A stretch of 64,000 nt of DNA from Mycogone perniciosa (GCA_025331125.1 JAOALB010000137.1:62001-126000), one strand, 5' to 3'. Shown: positions 37,815 through 52,558, counted from the first letter of the stretch. Notes: generated from the letters alone by a model not told the origin. A program made the numbers and translations.

Positions 37815-40800
37815 GAACAACGATGTATCGTGTTACTCTCACCATATAGAGGGAAGAAACGGAGAAATTGGTAGCATAACTTCTCTAAATAATATGAACA
37901 ACACCGTTCATAACCCTTTCCAAAGCAAAAGCATTACCGTACAAGTTCGAGTCCCAAGCTTCCCTCCTACACCTACAGGTACCCCACCTTTTGGGTGCCT
38001 ACTCACCAAAAAGTCACAACCTCTTGACTAGCGATTAAGAAAAACAAGCTTAATAACGCTCTCTCGCCCCTCTTAGGCACTTAGAGAAAGATGGCGAACG
38101 CTATTAGACTCTAAGCAAACTAGGGATAACTGAACCTCGCTGCCGCTGGGCGGGCAGCAATCCAGCAACTCGAGAAGGAGGGCACTCCTTCGCTCCCGGG
38201 ATAAAGAGGGACTATAGTCCTCCCGCTTACGCTTAAAAAACGCTGCATCGATGATAAACGCATCGAAACTGATATCCCTAGACTTAATTTCGGTTCTAAT
38301 ATAAGATTTAGCGTCTCTCTCTTTTTAAAAAGGACCTAGGAAGGCCTCTTTTCTTTTCTCTAGAGCGGGCCGATAAAAGTACCTGCCTTTAATAACAGTA
38401 AGCAGTCTACTGCAGCTTATAAAATCTTCGCTTAGATCAAAGAAATTAATGCAATTTAAAAAGCTAGATAAAAAGTTTTATTCTCGGTAGCCTGAGCTAT
38501 TAATGACTGTTTAACTAAATATTAAAGAAAGTATTACCTTTTGGCTGCCCTGTAAGTAAGCAAGGCGCTTATTAACGCTCTTAAAGGCCTCCTTTTTCCG
38601 GGGGCCTTTACAGACCTTAAGAAGTTAAGCAGGAATCCCCCTCTAGCCTAACTAACAACTATATAGCCAGTCAGTAAAAAGACCCACTAAAACGATAAGT
38701 AATAATAAATCGAACTTTACCCTTTAACTTAGACTGACCCGGATGCTTTGCCAGAGATTAATAGCCTAAAGCAAGTTATATAGGCCATAATTGCAGTTAA
38801 GGGCGCGAATAAAAACCCTTTAACGGGAAAAAAAAGTAATTTTACCTCGCAGAATAATAGAGGGCTGGCCCTTATTGCGAAAACTAAAACCTAAAAATAG
38901 AATGCAATAAATAAAAAACCTAATAACAGAATTTTCCTTTAAGTCCTACTAGACTACAGTTAAAGGAAGATTACTGCTATTAAGGCTAGACAGGAAGTTA
39001 TTAAGATTGGAAAGTTTAATAAAAAAGATATTATTTACTTTTAGGAAGTAAAATCCGGCTTTGCGCTGTAAGCTAGGAATAATGAAATTAAAAAGCAATC
39101 TTTGCCTTAGGCCTAACTGCAGAGGCTAGCGGCTTAAAAATTAAAGAAATATATATATAGAGGAGTTTTCTTATATAAAGCATTTTTAAATACTATACTA
39201 ATACCTTAAGCACTTTCTTTACTGACGCGCTAGTCTTAATTAAGGCTTAAGGGAGCGCTAAGTTTAAAAAACCCCTAGTCTTTTACTAAAAGGCCTTTTT
39301 TAGCGAGACTATTAATACCTACTACTACTTTATCTCTTTTAAAGAGGAAATTAAAATAGGCTTTAAACTCTTTAACTGCTTAGCTTTAGCAGAGCTTTAG
39401 ACTTAAAAGGTATAGGTGACTTAATGCAATAAGTGCCTTAGCTTTTATAACCTTTAAAGATATATTAGAACTGCATAATATAAAAAGTATAGTAAGCCTG
39501 CCTTTTAATATACTAATAAAAATAAAAACTATAATAACTTTACTTAATATACTAACTGCTATAGACTTTATTAGTCTAATACTTTAAACTGCTATATACA
39601 CTTAACTATTAAAGATAGTATAAAAGTATATACTATTAAAGAATAACTTAAAAGCATTAAAGAACTCAGGATTTAGGAATTTTAGAAAAGGAACCCTACC
39701 CCCTTTACCTTTAAGCCTAAATCTAGCGTATTTAAGGGAAAAGCTTTTTAGGCCGCCCTGGTTAAATCCCTTACTGCTCCCGCTTTTAAGGCCTAGATTT
39801 AAAGACCCCTCCCTCTAAGCAGGACAATACCCCCTGCCTCTGCAATAAGGCCCCTTTAAAATAAAATCGACCTAATAAACATCCCTGATAGTTTATTAAA
39901 GGAAAGTTTACTAGCCCGCTCTATAGTAAAGGTTACCGATTTTAATAACTCTATAGATAACGCTTTAAGGGAATCCCTTAAAGGAGATAAACTTTATAAG
40001 TTTAATTTATAAATAATAGACTTTATTAAAACTGCTAAAAGAAATTTAGCTTAAAAATCTTTTAGGCTAATATAAGAAAATAAAGACAGTATTATAATAT
40101 AGCCCTTTTACTAGCCTAAAAAGACAGCTTTAATATTATACTTATCTAAAAGCTATAGACTTACTAAAACGCTATATTATCCAGGAGATAAATAAAATCT
40201 TACTTTAGCTTTTAAGTATTTGACCTATTTAACAATTAAAGGGAAACTAGACCCTTTATCTTTATTTATATTAAAAAATTACTAAATCTATTATATTAAT
40301 AACTTTTGCCCCTAGGATTAAAGAGTAACTATATTTACTAGGTAAAGGTCTGCAGCTATATTATTATTAACGTCTACTGCAAAGCTTCCTTTAATACTAT
40401 AATAAAAACCTTTAAAAAGTAAGGTTAGCCCCCTTTAAATTTAATTATTACAGGAGACTTTAATGCATTATACTAGACATAGCAGCTAGGCTAAGTCTTA
40501 GACGCTGCAGGCAATAGATTAGCTAAGTAGGCGGATGAATATAACCTGATCCCCGCCTTTATAGACGCCCCTATAAAGGATTCCGGAAAGTATATTAACT
40601 TTATCTTCTTTAACTGCCCTATATCGACAACCATTGCAAGAAACCTAGATATAGGCTTAAACTACTATATAGTTACTACTATACTTTTAAACCCTGCCAG
40701 GCTAACAGCTAGCGCAGGAAAGAAATATATCCCTTTTAAAAGCCTATAGGAGTTTAGCCAGTTAATGTATATATACGCCTGGCTCCTTTTAGAGGTAAAT

Positions 40801-41093
40801 ATAGCTAACTTAATTAAAGAAGACCTAGACGCGGCCATATAAGCACTTTAGAGACTTTTCGCGGACTATATGCAGTTAATAGGCAAAAAGAGATATTAAA
40901 ACGGATATAGCGCCCCTTAATAGGATAAAGACTGCTGGATAGCCTACTCAGCCTTTATCGCGGTGCCCTTTAACATTAATAAATAAATTAAGATAAGGAA
41001 AATACTATACAATATAGTTAAATATAAGAAACGTGATTACTGGGATAAAGTTATAGCTAAAGCTAGCCTAGGCAGGGGCATTTAGCAGGTAGC

Positions 41094-41495
41094 TATCATA
41101 ACCCGACCCTCTTATAGCCGTATAAAGGGTCTAAGGCGGTATATACCCCGGAAGAATAATAAAATAACTGTCTAATTAGGAAGGATTACTTAGATCACTG
41201 TAAACTATAGATTACTAGGATTATAGAATATAAGCCAAGGTAATCTAATATAACCATAATCTATATATAATTTAAGTACATTTACTATATATCTCCTTTA
41301 TATATAAGACTAGATAAATTACGATTATTTAATATAGTTACTTAGATAGTCGTTAATATAATTGTATTTACTAGAACTGCCTATTCTATAAAATTGTAAC
41401 TATATTACCCTGCTTAATATTTATCTTTAACCTCTTTGTTAATATAAACCTATAAAGCTCGGTTTGACTGTTGAGAATTAACCCGGATTATTATA
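41094..41495 (+). repeat. 5' LTR of nested element B
   Basis: This 402-bp LTR begins TATCATAACCCGACCC and ends CCCGGATTATTATA; it is a RIP-altered partner of 48421-48822. Confidence 0.88.
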
Positions 41496-44400
41496 CGTTA
41501 ATGACTCTTGTTTAAAAGGCCACTGAAAATCTTAAGCAATATTATAAGTATATCCGCTGCAGTATCCTTTTCTAATAATCTTAATACTCTACCCTCTATT
41601 CTACCTCCTCGCTAAAGGCAAGACAATAGTAGAGATAATAATATAAGTGGAAGTAAAGATAAAGATAAAGTCAATAAAATGGAATAACTATATATTCGTA
41701 TAGAGGAAGCCTTTTAATATATAGAAGCTAACTATACAGAACAGGAATAGCGCTATTAATATTTAGTCGCCGAAAACGCCAGACTTTAATAAATAATTTA
41801 CCAATAGCGAGCAATTATTATAAACCTGCAGAATCTAGCCCTGCCTACTCTAAACCTTATATCAAACTATAAAGGGAACTAACCTTTAAGGGATTTAAGA
41901 GAGTCGCTTAAGATATAACCCTTTAAGCACTTTAATAAAAGTACTATAGCACTTTAACCATTTCTTACTTAACTATACAATTATTTCACCTACTTTTTAA
42001 CCAGCTTTAGTATAAAGACTAGTAAAGTCCTTTTAGCTGCTAGATAACTTAAAGGAAACGCCTTAAAGTGGTTTAAACCTATTTAAAGGGATTTCTTTAA
42101 TAATAGAAGCAAAGCCAATAAGTAAATACAGTTTATATTCGCTAGCTATAATCGATTTAAAGAAGAACTAAAAAATGTCTTTAATAATATTAGTAAAGAA
42201 TATACTATAGAAAATAAATTTATAAATTTAGTCTAGAAAGGAAAATGCTTTAACTATACTGTATACTTTAAGAATTATACTTTTAAAGTTAAATAGGGAA
42301 ACTCTGCTTTTATTAAATGTTTTTATAATAAACTTAAACTAAAAGTTAAAAGGGAAGCTTATAAGTTCTTTTGCAATAAAGGTATTACTAAGTTTATTAA
42401 AAAATATATAAATATAAATAACTTATTTTATAAACTCTATTTAAATATAAAAAAAGGATAATAGCAGTTAAGATAAGTTTATAAGTATTAAAGATATATA
42501 AATTAAAGTAAGAAGCGATAAGAATATATTGCTAGCTTTAATAATAAAAGACTTAGTCGAATAGATTTAGACGCTATTTAGAAGGGAAAAGTAAAGGTTA
42601 TTTGTTATAACTATAATAAACTAGGATATATCTTGAGGGACTGTAAAGCTTTATGAAAATTAAAAACTAATAAACCCTGGAAGCCTGCGCTAGAATTTAA
42701 ATAAAAGGTTAATATAGTTTTAAAAACTATCGATTATATATTATTTAGCTGGACTGTATATTATAATAATAGCTGCCTCGCTTATAAATCTAGTAAGGAT
42801 AAAAGCAGATAATACCCGAAACGACCTAGAAAGATATCTATAATAAATTAAAGGGGATACCGGTTAAGACTTAGATCCTCGACTTTTAGAGATATTTTCA
42901 GAAAAGATAGAGCGAATAGGTATTTACTATATTTAGATAGTTTAATAAAACAAAACCTAAACTCTAGCTATATAAAGTTAAATAGGGATAATAGTATCCT
43001 AGATAAATAAATAGTTGCTGTAATCGATTATTAATATTTTAACTGAATAACTGCAGATAATAAAGGATAGACTAATAGTATTAACTTTAATAATAAGGAT
43101 AAGAATAACCCTTTATAATATAGACTATTATTATATAGTGCTATACCTTTAAAATTAGAAAATATATTGCCTATAAATAGTAACCTTAAAGGTAAGCTAA
43201 ACAAATACTACTTAAATTTAATTAAAAGAGTTACTATAAGTATACAGTAAAACAGGATAAACTTATGCCTATATAAACAGCTCTATATATAAAATAGAGT
43301 TAATAATAAAATAGCCGTTAAAGCTATCCTAGTTACTTTAACTATACGCAAAGAACCTGTATATTTTTATATATAAAGAGACTATACTGTAAATAACCCT
43401 ATTTATAAAAAGTATTACGCTATATCCTAGGTTATTTATATTATATATAAGTGTATAGTATACTCGAGAGAGAAAGTAAAGTATAATATATTTTAATTAA
43501 AATCCTATTTTACCTTATAGAATAGGTATAGGATTATAATGCCTTTAAAGAATAGATTGTGACTATATAGTACTAAGACTTTAAGATTATTATTATTAAA
43601 CTAAATACCAAAACTTTAAAGGAATATCGTTAACTATAAAGACTTAGGATATAAGTTTAAAGGATGCTATATTTACCGCTAAGAGAAATTAATAGAATAG
43701 CACTTCCGCTATAATGGAAGGTTTAAGTGTAATCGATAATATTACTTAAAATATAATAGCTTAAAGTATATTATATATAAATAAAACAAGTTAAAAGAAT
43801 AGTATATATAGCGGGCTAACGATACTTTGTACTTATTATTAGACTATATATACTGCTGGAAGGATAAATGCACTATCCACTTACAGGAAAAACTTTAAGA
43901 ATAGCGAATATGGAAATATATAGGGAATAAACCTACTTTAAAAGACGGAGAGATTAATTAGATTATAAGAGAGCTGCATCGAAACCAGTTTAACTTTATT
44001 ACCTATAAAGGAACCACCTATAATAGAAAAAGGTAGCATTTACTTTAAGGAACCTTAATTAACTGTAAAATCTGCGTAAAAAGAAAGGAATTAGGAAATA
44101 ATTAATATTACTTATAAGAGGGCTATAAAGTAATAATCGATAAATTATATTTCTTAAAATATTAAATAATAAAAGTAATAATAAAGATTTACTATATTTT
44201 AAATTAGAGATAATAGTTAAGGGATATTGGCTATATATGTTAATAGATAGCGGAGCGATAGGCAATTTTATTGCACTTATAACTGTAAATCGCTTACAGT
44301 TACTTTAAAAAGAGAAAACTAAACTATATTAACTTCGTTAAGTAAAAGGAGGAGCCTTTATATATAATAATAGATAGGTTAAGTGAAAGATTAATTATCT

Positions 44401-47400
44401 TGAGCTTGAAATCGCTGAATGCAAGGGAGTGGTTCCTTGCAATATAGCGAATATCGATAGGTATAATATTATTCTCGGTTATCTTTAGTTGAAACGCAAT
44501 AACCTTAATATTAACTAGGAGAATAGCTAGCTTTATTAGTGCAATAATGAAGCTTCCCTAGCGATTAAAACTATTAGAAAGGCTTTAGCTGCAGGGCAGA
44601 AATCCTATATAAAACCCCTGGGTATACTAATAAAAGGAACTAAAAAAGTTACCTTTAATTTAATTATAGAAATAATCTACCTAAAAGTAAGACTTAAGCA
44701 GAGTAAGGGAAAGGATAAACGAATCTAAAGAATAATTGCCTTTTTATAGAAAGCATTTAACGATATTAATAAAATGCTTAAAATAAAAAGCTTTAAAATA
44801 GCAGTATTAGTAGAATAACTGCAGAATATCCTTAAAGAATACTAGAAGTATAATAAGTTATTTAAAGAAACACTTAATATAAAGCTACTAGAATACAGTT
44901 AATAGGACTATATAATTAAGTTTAAGGATAGTGCTAGCACTACCTTTTACAAGATTTATAATTTAAATGAAAAAGAGCTTAAAAGCCTACGCGACTATTT
45001 AGATAATATATTAGCTAAAGGGTATATCTGACCCTTTTTATTGGAAGCAGGCTATCCTGTTATATTTATATTAAAGAAAGGAGGCAAACTATAGTTAGTC
45101 GTAGACTATTAATGGCTTAATAAAGCTACTATTAAGGATAGAACTCTACTACTGTTAATTACGGAATTACAGGATAAACTATATAGGAAGAAATAGTTTA
45201 TAGCGCTAGATCTTAAAGGCGCTTATAACTTTATCTAAATTAAAGAAGGATATAAATAGATAACTGCATTTTAAATTAAATACAGTTTATTTAAATACTT
45301 TATTATACTTTTCGGTTTTATTAACGCCCCCGCGATATTTTAAAAGATAATTAATAATGTATTAAAAGAGTACCTTAATATTTTTATAATTGTTTACCTA
45401 GATAATATTTTAATCTTCTCAGATACCCTTAAAAAATATAAAGTATACGTCTATAAAGTATTATAGATACTATAAAATACTAAACTATTTATAGAACCTA
45501 AGAAATATAAATTCTATATATAGAAAATCACTTTTTTAAAGTATATTATTACCTTTAAAGAAATTCGCATAAATCTATTGAAAGTATAAGCAGTAAAAGA
45601 CTAGCCTATACCTATAACAGTTAAAGAAGTCTAAAGCTTTTTAAAACTTGCTAACTACTATTAATAATTTATTAAAAACTATAGAAGTATTATATAAACT
45701 CTCTATAAACTTATTAAAAAAAATTAAAGTTTCTATAAGCACTAGATATATAGGATGCCTTTAATAAACTTAAATAGTTTATTTTAAAAAAACCTATATT
45801 TATTATATTTGATTTATTTAAAGAAATAAAAGTCGAAACGGATACTTCTAACTTCGCTATAGGAGCTTAGCTTAGTTAAAAAGATAAGAACAGCAAGCTA
45901 CGCCTTATCGCCTTCTATTTTTAAGCACTATATAGCGCGGAACTGAACTATCTAATATATAATAAAGAATTCCTTGCTATTATTCTTACATTTAAGGAAT
46001 AGCAATACTACCTATTAGGAGGAATATATAAGGTTAAGGTGTATATTGACTATAAGAATATTGTATACTTCGCGATAGTTTAATAACTCTCTGGAAGACA
46101 GATCCGCTACGCGGAATACCTTTTAGAATTTAACTATATCCAAATCTATTAGAAAGGATCTAAAAATAGATAAGCAGACGCATTTAGTAAATAAGCTGAC
46201 TATAACTAGGGAAAGATCGAATATACTAGGCAGATCTTAGAATAGACCCTTAAAGGATATTACTAATAAATAGCACTTCGAGCTATATATAAGGTATCTA
46301 GTAATAATACTACGCTGTAATGCATTAAAGAGCATTACGCTACCTAAAATAACGACAGATTCCTAGAAGATATAAAGTTTGATAAAGAAAGAACTTGATA
46401 ATGAAATGGAAAAATCTAAATCTTAGATAAACTTTAGAAGAATATGGTTATAGAAGTTTATTAATATTTAATATATAGATATAAAGGTATTCGCAAAACC
46501 TGCAAATAAGTATAAAGGTACTTTAAGTTTTAAGGGCTTAAGAAAATAGTATAAAATATTATTTCTCGCTATATAACTTATAGAATAGTTAAACTATCGA
46601 AACATAAACTATATAGTAAACTCTAACCTTTATTAATACTGGAACGACTATAGGAATTAATTTTATTAGACTTTATTGTTAAACTACTACTATCTATTAA
46701 ACTAGGATTAAGGATTAAATATAATAGTATTTTAATAATTATAGACTGATTTATTAAATATTCCTATTTCCTTTTATATAAAAAAGTAATAGATATAGAA
46801 ACACTAGCCTATATATTCTTATAATTTATTATAGCCAACTATATAATTCTAGCTAAGACTATTTCTAACTAAGGATTAACCTTTATATTTAAATTCTGGC
46901 AAACACTTATAAACTAATTAAATATAAATTATAAGCTTAATACTGTATACTACCTATAGACAGATAAATAAATAAAATGCATTAACTAGGTTATTAAAGC
47001 TTATTTAAAAAATTACATTAACTTTAACTAAAACAATTAGGTAAAGAAGTTACTAATTATATAGATATCCTATAACAGTAATATTTTAAAGTTAACTGGA
47101 CTTAGCTTTATATATATTAACTACAGCTTTATGCTAGATATATATAAAGCGTTAAAGAAAGGCCTATATATCAATAAAGTATAAATTAAAGCTGAAAATA
47201 TAAAGCAGTTATATAAAAAAATATAGGTATACCTTTACTTTATATAAAAAAAAATTAAGAAATATACTGACAAATATAAATTAAAGGGACTAATCTTTAA
47301 AGAGGGAGATATAGTTTACCTATACTATTATTCACTAAGAAAAAAGACTATAAATATTAAAATAATATAACTAAGCAATAAATTAAATTTTAAGAAACTT

Positions 47401-48420
47401 AAACCTTACCTAGTTAAAAAGGTTATTTTAGAAGTTATTTATAAATTTATATTACTAGACGGTATTTAAATTTACCTAATATTTTATATTTTACTACTTG
47501 AGAAAGTATTATAAGATAAATTAAAGAATAAACTAATTATAGACTTAATTGAGGTCCTAGCAGTTAAAAAAGAATATAAAGTCAAGGAAATAAAAGCTAT
47601 AAGAATAAAAGATAATAAACGCTAATATTTAGTAAAATAAAAGAACTATAAAGAGGAATATAACTTTTAAGAACTTAGGGAATACTTTAAGTACTCCTAG
47701 ACGACTCTGCAACAATTCCACCGAAATCTTAGCTTGCTAATAATAGATTAAGCGGCCTGAAAGCGGTCCAGTTAATTATATTAGCAGCCCTGAAAAAATA
47801 CACGTTAATAGCAGCCTCTACTTTACGACATTCAGCCTTATCCAGCTTATCTATACTTCTTAACCTAAGATTCACTATCTTCGCCCCTTTTATTATTAAT
47901 GCCTCGCGCTAAGTATAAAGGCGAGTTAGTCGCGCTAAAGCCTTGGAAGATTTGCAATGCAATTCTGCCAACTTAAACTCTGCCTCTTATTCCTGCGCCT
48001 TTAGTCGCTTATACTCTAAAATAATCTAAAACACTAAATAAATTAAAAAAAGGAAAAATAATAATAAAAAAGACAAAAACACTTATAGGTATTTACCAGT
48101 ACCCTAGAACTATTATAAAAGCGCCCCTATCAAATACACTCTTAATATTAAAATACCTTGTCTATTATTTTATAAGTATAACCACAAAAACAATAATATA
48201 AATAAAGTATAGTTTCAAAACCTAGTTCTTTAATAAAAGACGCAAAGGCTAAACGCTAAAGGGTCTTTAAAGAATAAGTCTTCTTAATATAACTTATATT
48301 ATTAATACTATATATATAAAAAGGAAAAAGAAAAAGAATATTACACTTATAAAGGGAGGTATAGTATTTATACAGGATAGGTAAGGTCTTAAAGACAAGA
48401 CTACTGGGAGGGGGATATTG

Positions 48421-48822
48421 TATTATAACCCGACCCTTTTATAGCCGTATAAAGGGTTTAAGGCGGTATATACCCTAAAAGAATAATAAAATAACTATCT
48501 AATTAGGAAGGATTACTTGGATTACTGTAAACTATAGATTACTAGGATTATGGAATATAAGCTAAAATAATCCAATATAACTATAATCTATATATAATCT
48601 AAATATATTTACTATATATCTCTTTTATATATAAAACTGGATAAGTTATAATTATTTAATATAGTTATTTAAATAGTTGTTAATATAATTGTATTTACTG
48701 GAACCGCCTGTTCTATAGAATTGTAACTATATTACCCTGCTTAGTATTTATCTTTAACCTCTCTATTAACATAAACCTATAAAGCTCGGTTTAACTGTTG
48801 AGAATTAACCCGGATCGTTATA
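48421..48822 (+). repeat. 3' LTR of nested element B
   Basis: This 402-bp LTR begins TATTATAACCCGACCC and ends CCCGGATCGTTATA. It differs from the 5' LTR mainly by C/T and G/A transitions. The GTAGC target duplication follows. Confidence 0.88.
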
Positions 48823-51608
48823 GTAGCTAAGTGGCGCAAGGCTATAGACTAGTTTTAACTCCCCCCTTTAATAGACAGTAATAGGAGTATTTTAAACCTT
48901 AAAGAGCAAGTAGCCTTCTTTAAAGAACGCCTACTATAGCGAAAAAAAGCAGAAAAAGATATTAAAAACCTATAAAAACCTTAAGCATTAAAGAACCCTT
49001 AAATACTATAAAATAAAATAATTATTAAAGAGGAGGCAAAGAAAGCTATAATTAAAGCAGGGAATATTGCGTTTAGTGCGAATAATATATTGGTTGCCTT
49101 TTTGTATTATATATAGCCTACTATTAAAGAGTTTATTATAACCCTTTTCAGGGGCTGCTTTAAGCTAGGATATTACCCCCTCCCTTTTAAAAACGTTAAA
49201 GTTACTATTATACTAAAACCTAATAAGCTTAACTATATAACTTATAAAGCCTTTAAGCCTATTTTACTGCTCTCTTATATAAGAAAAAGCTTTAAAAGGC
49301 TATTTGCTAAAAGGGTATCCCTTTTAATATTTAAATATAAAATCCTTTTAAAGCAGTACTTTAAAGCCTTCTTTAAAAGAGCAGCTATAAATTTAATTGC
49401 CTGCCTAACTTATAATATTAAAGTTACTTTAAGTAAAAGGGAGGTCGCAACTTTATTTACCTTTAATATCTTTAAGGCCTTTAATATTATTATAAAAAAT
49501 AGACTAGTTTTACAGCTTAAATAATAAAGCTAGCCTATTTAATTTATAAAATAGGCAGAGTCCTTTATAAGTAATAGAACTGCTTTTATTTATAAAAGAG
49601 ATAGGATTAATTTACTAGACCTTGCCTTTAAGTGTAGTGCTTTATAGGGGTCCTTTATCTCCTTTATTATATTAATACTATACTTTAGCCTAATCCTTTA
49701 GCTTAAAGACTAATAGTCTTGCTTTAAATATACTAATAATATTATTATATTTATTATAGGCAGGTTTACTTAAGAGACAGCTACCTTTATATAGTAGGCG
49801 CTTAATAAATTATTAAAGTAAAGAGCAGAGAATGCAGTATCCTTTAACTATATTAAAGCTAAATTACTGCACTTTTACTATATAAAAAGCTAAGTATATA
49901 AAGAAGGTATTATAATAAAAGGAAAACTAGTTTAGCTTAGAGAGGATATCTGGTAATTAAAGGTTTATTTTAATTTAAGGCTTTCTTTTAAAAAATATAT
50001 AAAGACGCTTACAGGCAAGGTATATAAAGTCTTTAACTTCTTTAAGTTATTTAATAAGACTTAGAAAGGCTCTCCTTTTAAAGCTATAGTATAAGCTGTA
50101 AAGGCCTGCGTTCTCCTTATTGCCTTATATAAAATAAAGGTATAATAGTTAAGGTATAAATAATAGTTATAAATTAACTTTATTAAATAGGTAAATATAA
50201 AAGTATTTAGCCTAGTAGATAAAATAAATAAAGCTTTTAAGGCTGCAGTAAAGGCAGTCCTTTTAGTTTAAAAGACTATAAGTGTTCCTGTCCTATATAA
50301 AAAGTTAAAGGTCCCTTTAGCTAGCATTACTTTAGCTTAGGCTTAATTTAAATGCGCAGTAAGATTTGCAGGACTAGATTAAGACTACTTAATTAATTAA
50401 TATATTAATAAAAAACTCCCTCCCCGGCTACTATAAACTAGACTTTAATATACTGCCGCTTTAGTTAATAGGACTATTAAATTTATACTTTTCGCTAAAA
50501 AGTCCTTATATATTCTCCTTAATCCCGACTTAAAAGGTATAGGTAAATTAACTGTAGTAAAGAAATACTTAGAGATAGTTAAGTCCCTCCCCCCTTATTT
50601 AATTTTAGTTTACTTTAATAGGTTTTAAATTAAAGGGAATATAGGCTAGGGAGCGGTTATTTACTATAAAGTATAAGTAACTATAGATACTGGGCGCTTT
50701 AATAATATAGAGGTCTATAATGCAGAGGTATAGGCCGCTTTAAAGGCTATAGAGCTGGTGGCTAGGCATATAGAGGAAGACTATATAATTTAAACCGCCT
50801 ACCTCTTTCTAAATAATTTATTAGTTGTCGATAGGCTGTTTAGCAAGCCCCCCCTTTTTATATAAAGAGTATATATATACTTTTAGAAATTAATATAAAG
50901 TATCTTGCCCTGCAGGACCTTTATTTTATAGGTTTTAGGATATAAGGATATTATAGGCAATAAATAAGCTAACTATTTGGCTAAATAAGGCGCGGCCTTC
51001 CCTGCCGCGCTATAAAACTGGGCTATAATTATATATATTAAAAGATAGATTAAGGAAGAAGTTGCGGAGGTTAAGGAATAAGATTGGCTTGGCAAGACTT
51101 TAAAGGGCTATAAATAATAAAGACTTAGGGCCTTAGCTTCCCCCCTGGAATTTAAGCTTCCGCGCCCTATCCTTTACAGGCTTTTAGCAGAAAGATCGGG
51201 ATATAGGGACTTTTAAGAATACTATAAATGCTTTAGGCATAACAGAGAGTCTGTCTATAAGTGCAGCGAACTAAAGAGATAAAGCTATTTCGCAGAATGC
51301 AGAATAGTTAAGCCTTTCCTTTTAGATATCCCTTTAAGAGAGACCCCCCTCTTTTACCTACTTAGACCTACAGGAAGTAAAGCCTTCCAGAAACTAGTAA
51401 AGGAAGCGGACCTTTATAGCCCTCCCCTAGCAGAAATAGATTAACACTACCCAGATTAACCCTTTTTCCTTTATAAATTGAAACTCAGCGAACAGCGGCG
51501 CAAGCCGCCGGCTCTTAACGTCCTATTGCCTATAAGGGATTTGTATAACTAGCTTACTTAATGGACGTAAATAATAAAACAAACAAACAAACAAACAAGT
51601 TCGAGTCC

Positions 51609-52558
51609 TGATCTCGGTATTTTCTCCGTATCACACTAACGGGAATAAAGCATCAAGAGCCGGCGCGGGGCCGTTCGGAAACTGACTAATAGCGTCGAGC
51701 GAGATTGCTAGAATCGATACTACTTGTACGAGCGCTGTTAAAGATATGATGGCTGTGACGCCTTGAATGGTGTATTGTCAGAGGGCCAACGCAGTGACTG
51801 CAAAAAGCAGTACTATTTATATAACCGAATTTTGGGTTCCAAAGATTTGGGACAGCTAATTGAAAGTATTGTGGTGCTAACAGGTTTAAACGTTCTGAGA
51901 GTGAAAGAGATCAGTTTCTAAGTCAATAATAACTCTCTCATCCATGCTCCCGACAGAAAACTTTATACAGGTGCAGGCCAAATTACGGGGGGCCTTCGAC
52001 GAGAAGCCCGCTATCAATTGAATTGTCTATACGGTTGATCTGAAAGCTGCTGGTGTTTATCTGCTTTCTGGTGCAGATGCATATGTGTTTGGACATGATT
52101 ATCTAGAGGATTGCAGGTTAACATGGTCCCGTATGAAGATGTGATAGGGTACAGAATTGTGAACGAGGGAAATTCCAGTGTCAATCTTTGGCTGATATGA
52201 AACATAATATGTGCTTGTGTTTAGAATTTCGTTTCAATCCCCCATAGAACCATGTGTTGCTCTTTGCGCCACTTCTTCTATGGTGTGAAGTTGATGATAT
52301 GCCTTTTCCTTTATCCCTCAGCGACAGAGGCAACGCACCAAGTCTAACCAAAAAACAAGCACTCGCGAAGATTAAATAATTGGCTGCATAATACTTGAGT
52401 ATTTAAATGCATATTGATTTGTTGCGAATATGGAATTTCAGGATTTGGCAGTGTTGCCTTGTAATGGAGAGAGATCCAATGAACATTGAACCTCTAGCAT
52501 TGCAATGTTTCTCCGCAACCCTTGACAATGCAAAGATTCACTCATCTGAACATGTGAA
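51609..52558. other. No recognised gene
   Basis: This sequence was next to 37941 before the LINE inserted. A minus-strand frame near 51660-51800 has hydrophobic stretches (TALVQVVSILAISLDAIS) but no clear start or family, and it may be a gene fragment. Confidence 0.3.

Larger units (their letters stand above)
41094..48822 (+). mobile_element. Ty3/gypsy LTR retrotransposon nested in LINE copy 2
   Basis: LTRs of 402 bp at 41094-41495 and 48421-48822 flank a 6.9-kb interior. GTAGC precedes the first LTR (41089-41093) and follows the second (48823-48827), a 5-bp target duplication. LINE copy 1 has the same target site uninterrupted, confirming the insertion. A purine tract GGGAGGGGGATA lies just left of the 3' LTR, so transcription runs rightward. 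Decayed gag-pol order is visible: a zinc-knuckle-like CYNYNKLGYILRDCK (about 42600), reverse transcriptase FGFINAPAIF followed by IVYLDNILIFS (about 45300-45420), and integrase-like NSILIIID (about 46720). RIP has left stops throughout. Confidence 0.9.
37955..51594 (+). mobile_element. Tad-like LINE copy 2 (RIP-degraded, full-length)
   Basis: The element starts CAAGCTTCCCTCCTAC and ends in a (CAAA)n tail at about 51577-51594. A 14-bp target duplication, ACAAGTTCGAGTCC, lies at 37941-37954 and 51595-51608. Without the nested LTR element it is about 5.9 kb. Decayed domains can be read on the plus strand: ORF1 zinc-knuckle remnants (CNKCLSF, about 39430), the endonuclease ITGDFNA (about 40450), reverse transcriptase (KAFKPILLLS near 49240, then FNIFKAFNII near 49460) and RNase H (GNIG-x-GAVIYYK near 50640, VLGYKDIIGNK near 50935). 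This is the endonuclease-RT-RNase H order of Tad/I-type LINEs. C-to-T and G-to-A decay is heavy, but the first 250 bp remain fairly GC-rich. No frame is intact. Confidence 0.9.

Noticed and set aside
44059..44265. AT-rich open frame inside LTR element B
   Set aside because: It is chance open sequence on the antisense strand of a RIP-decayed element.
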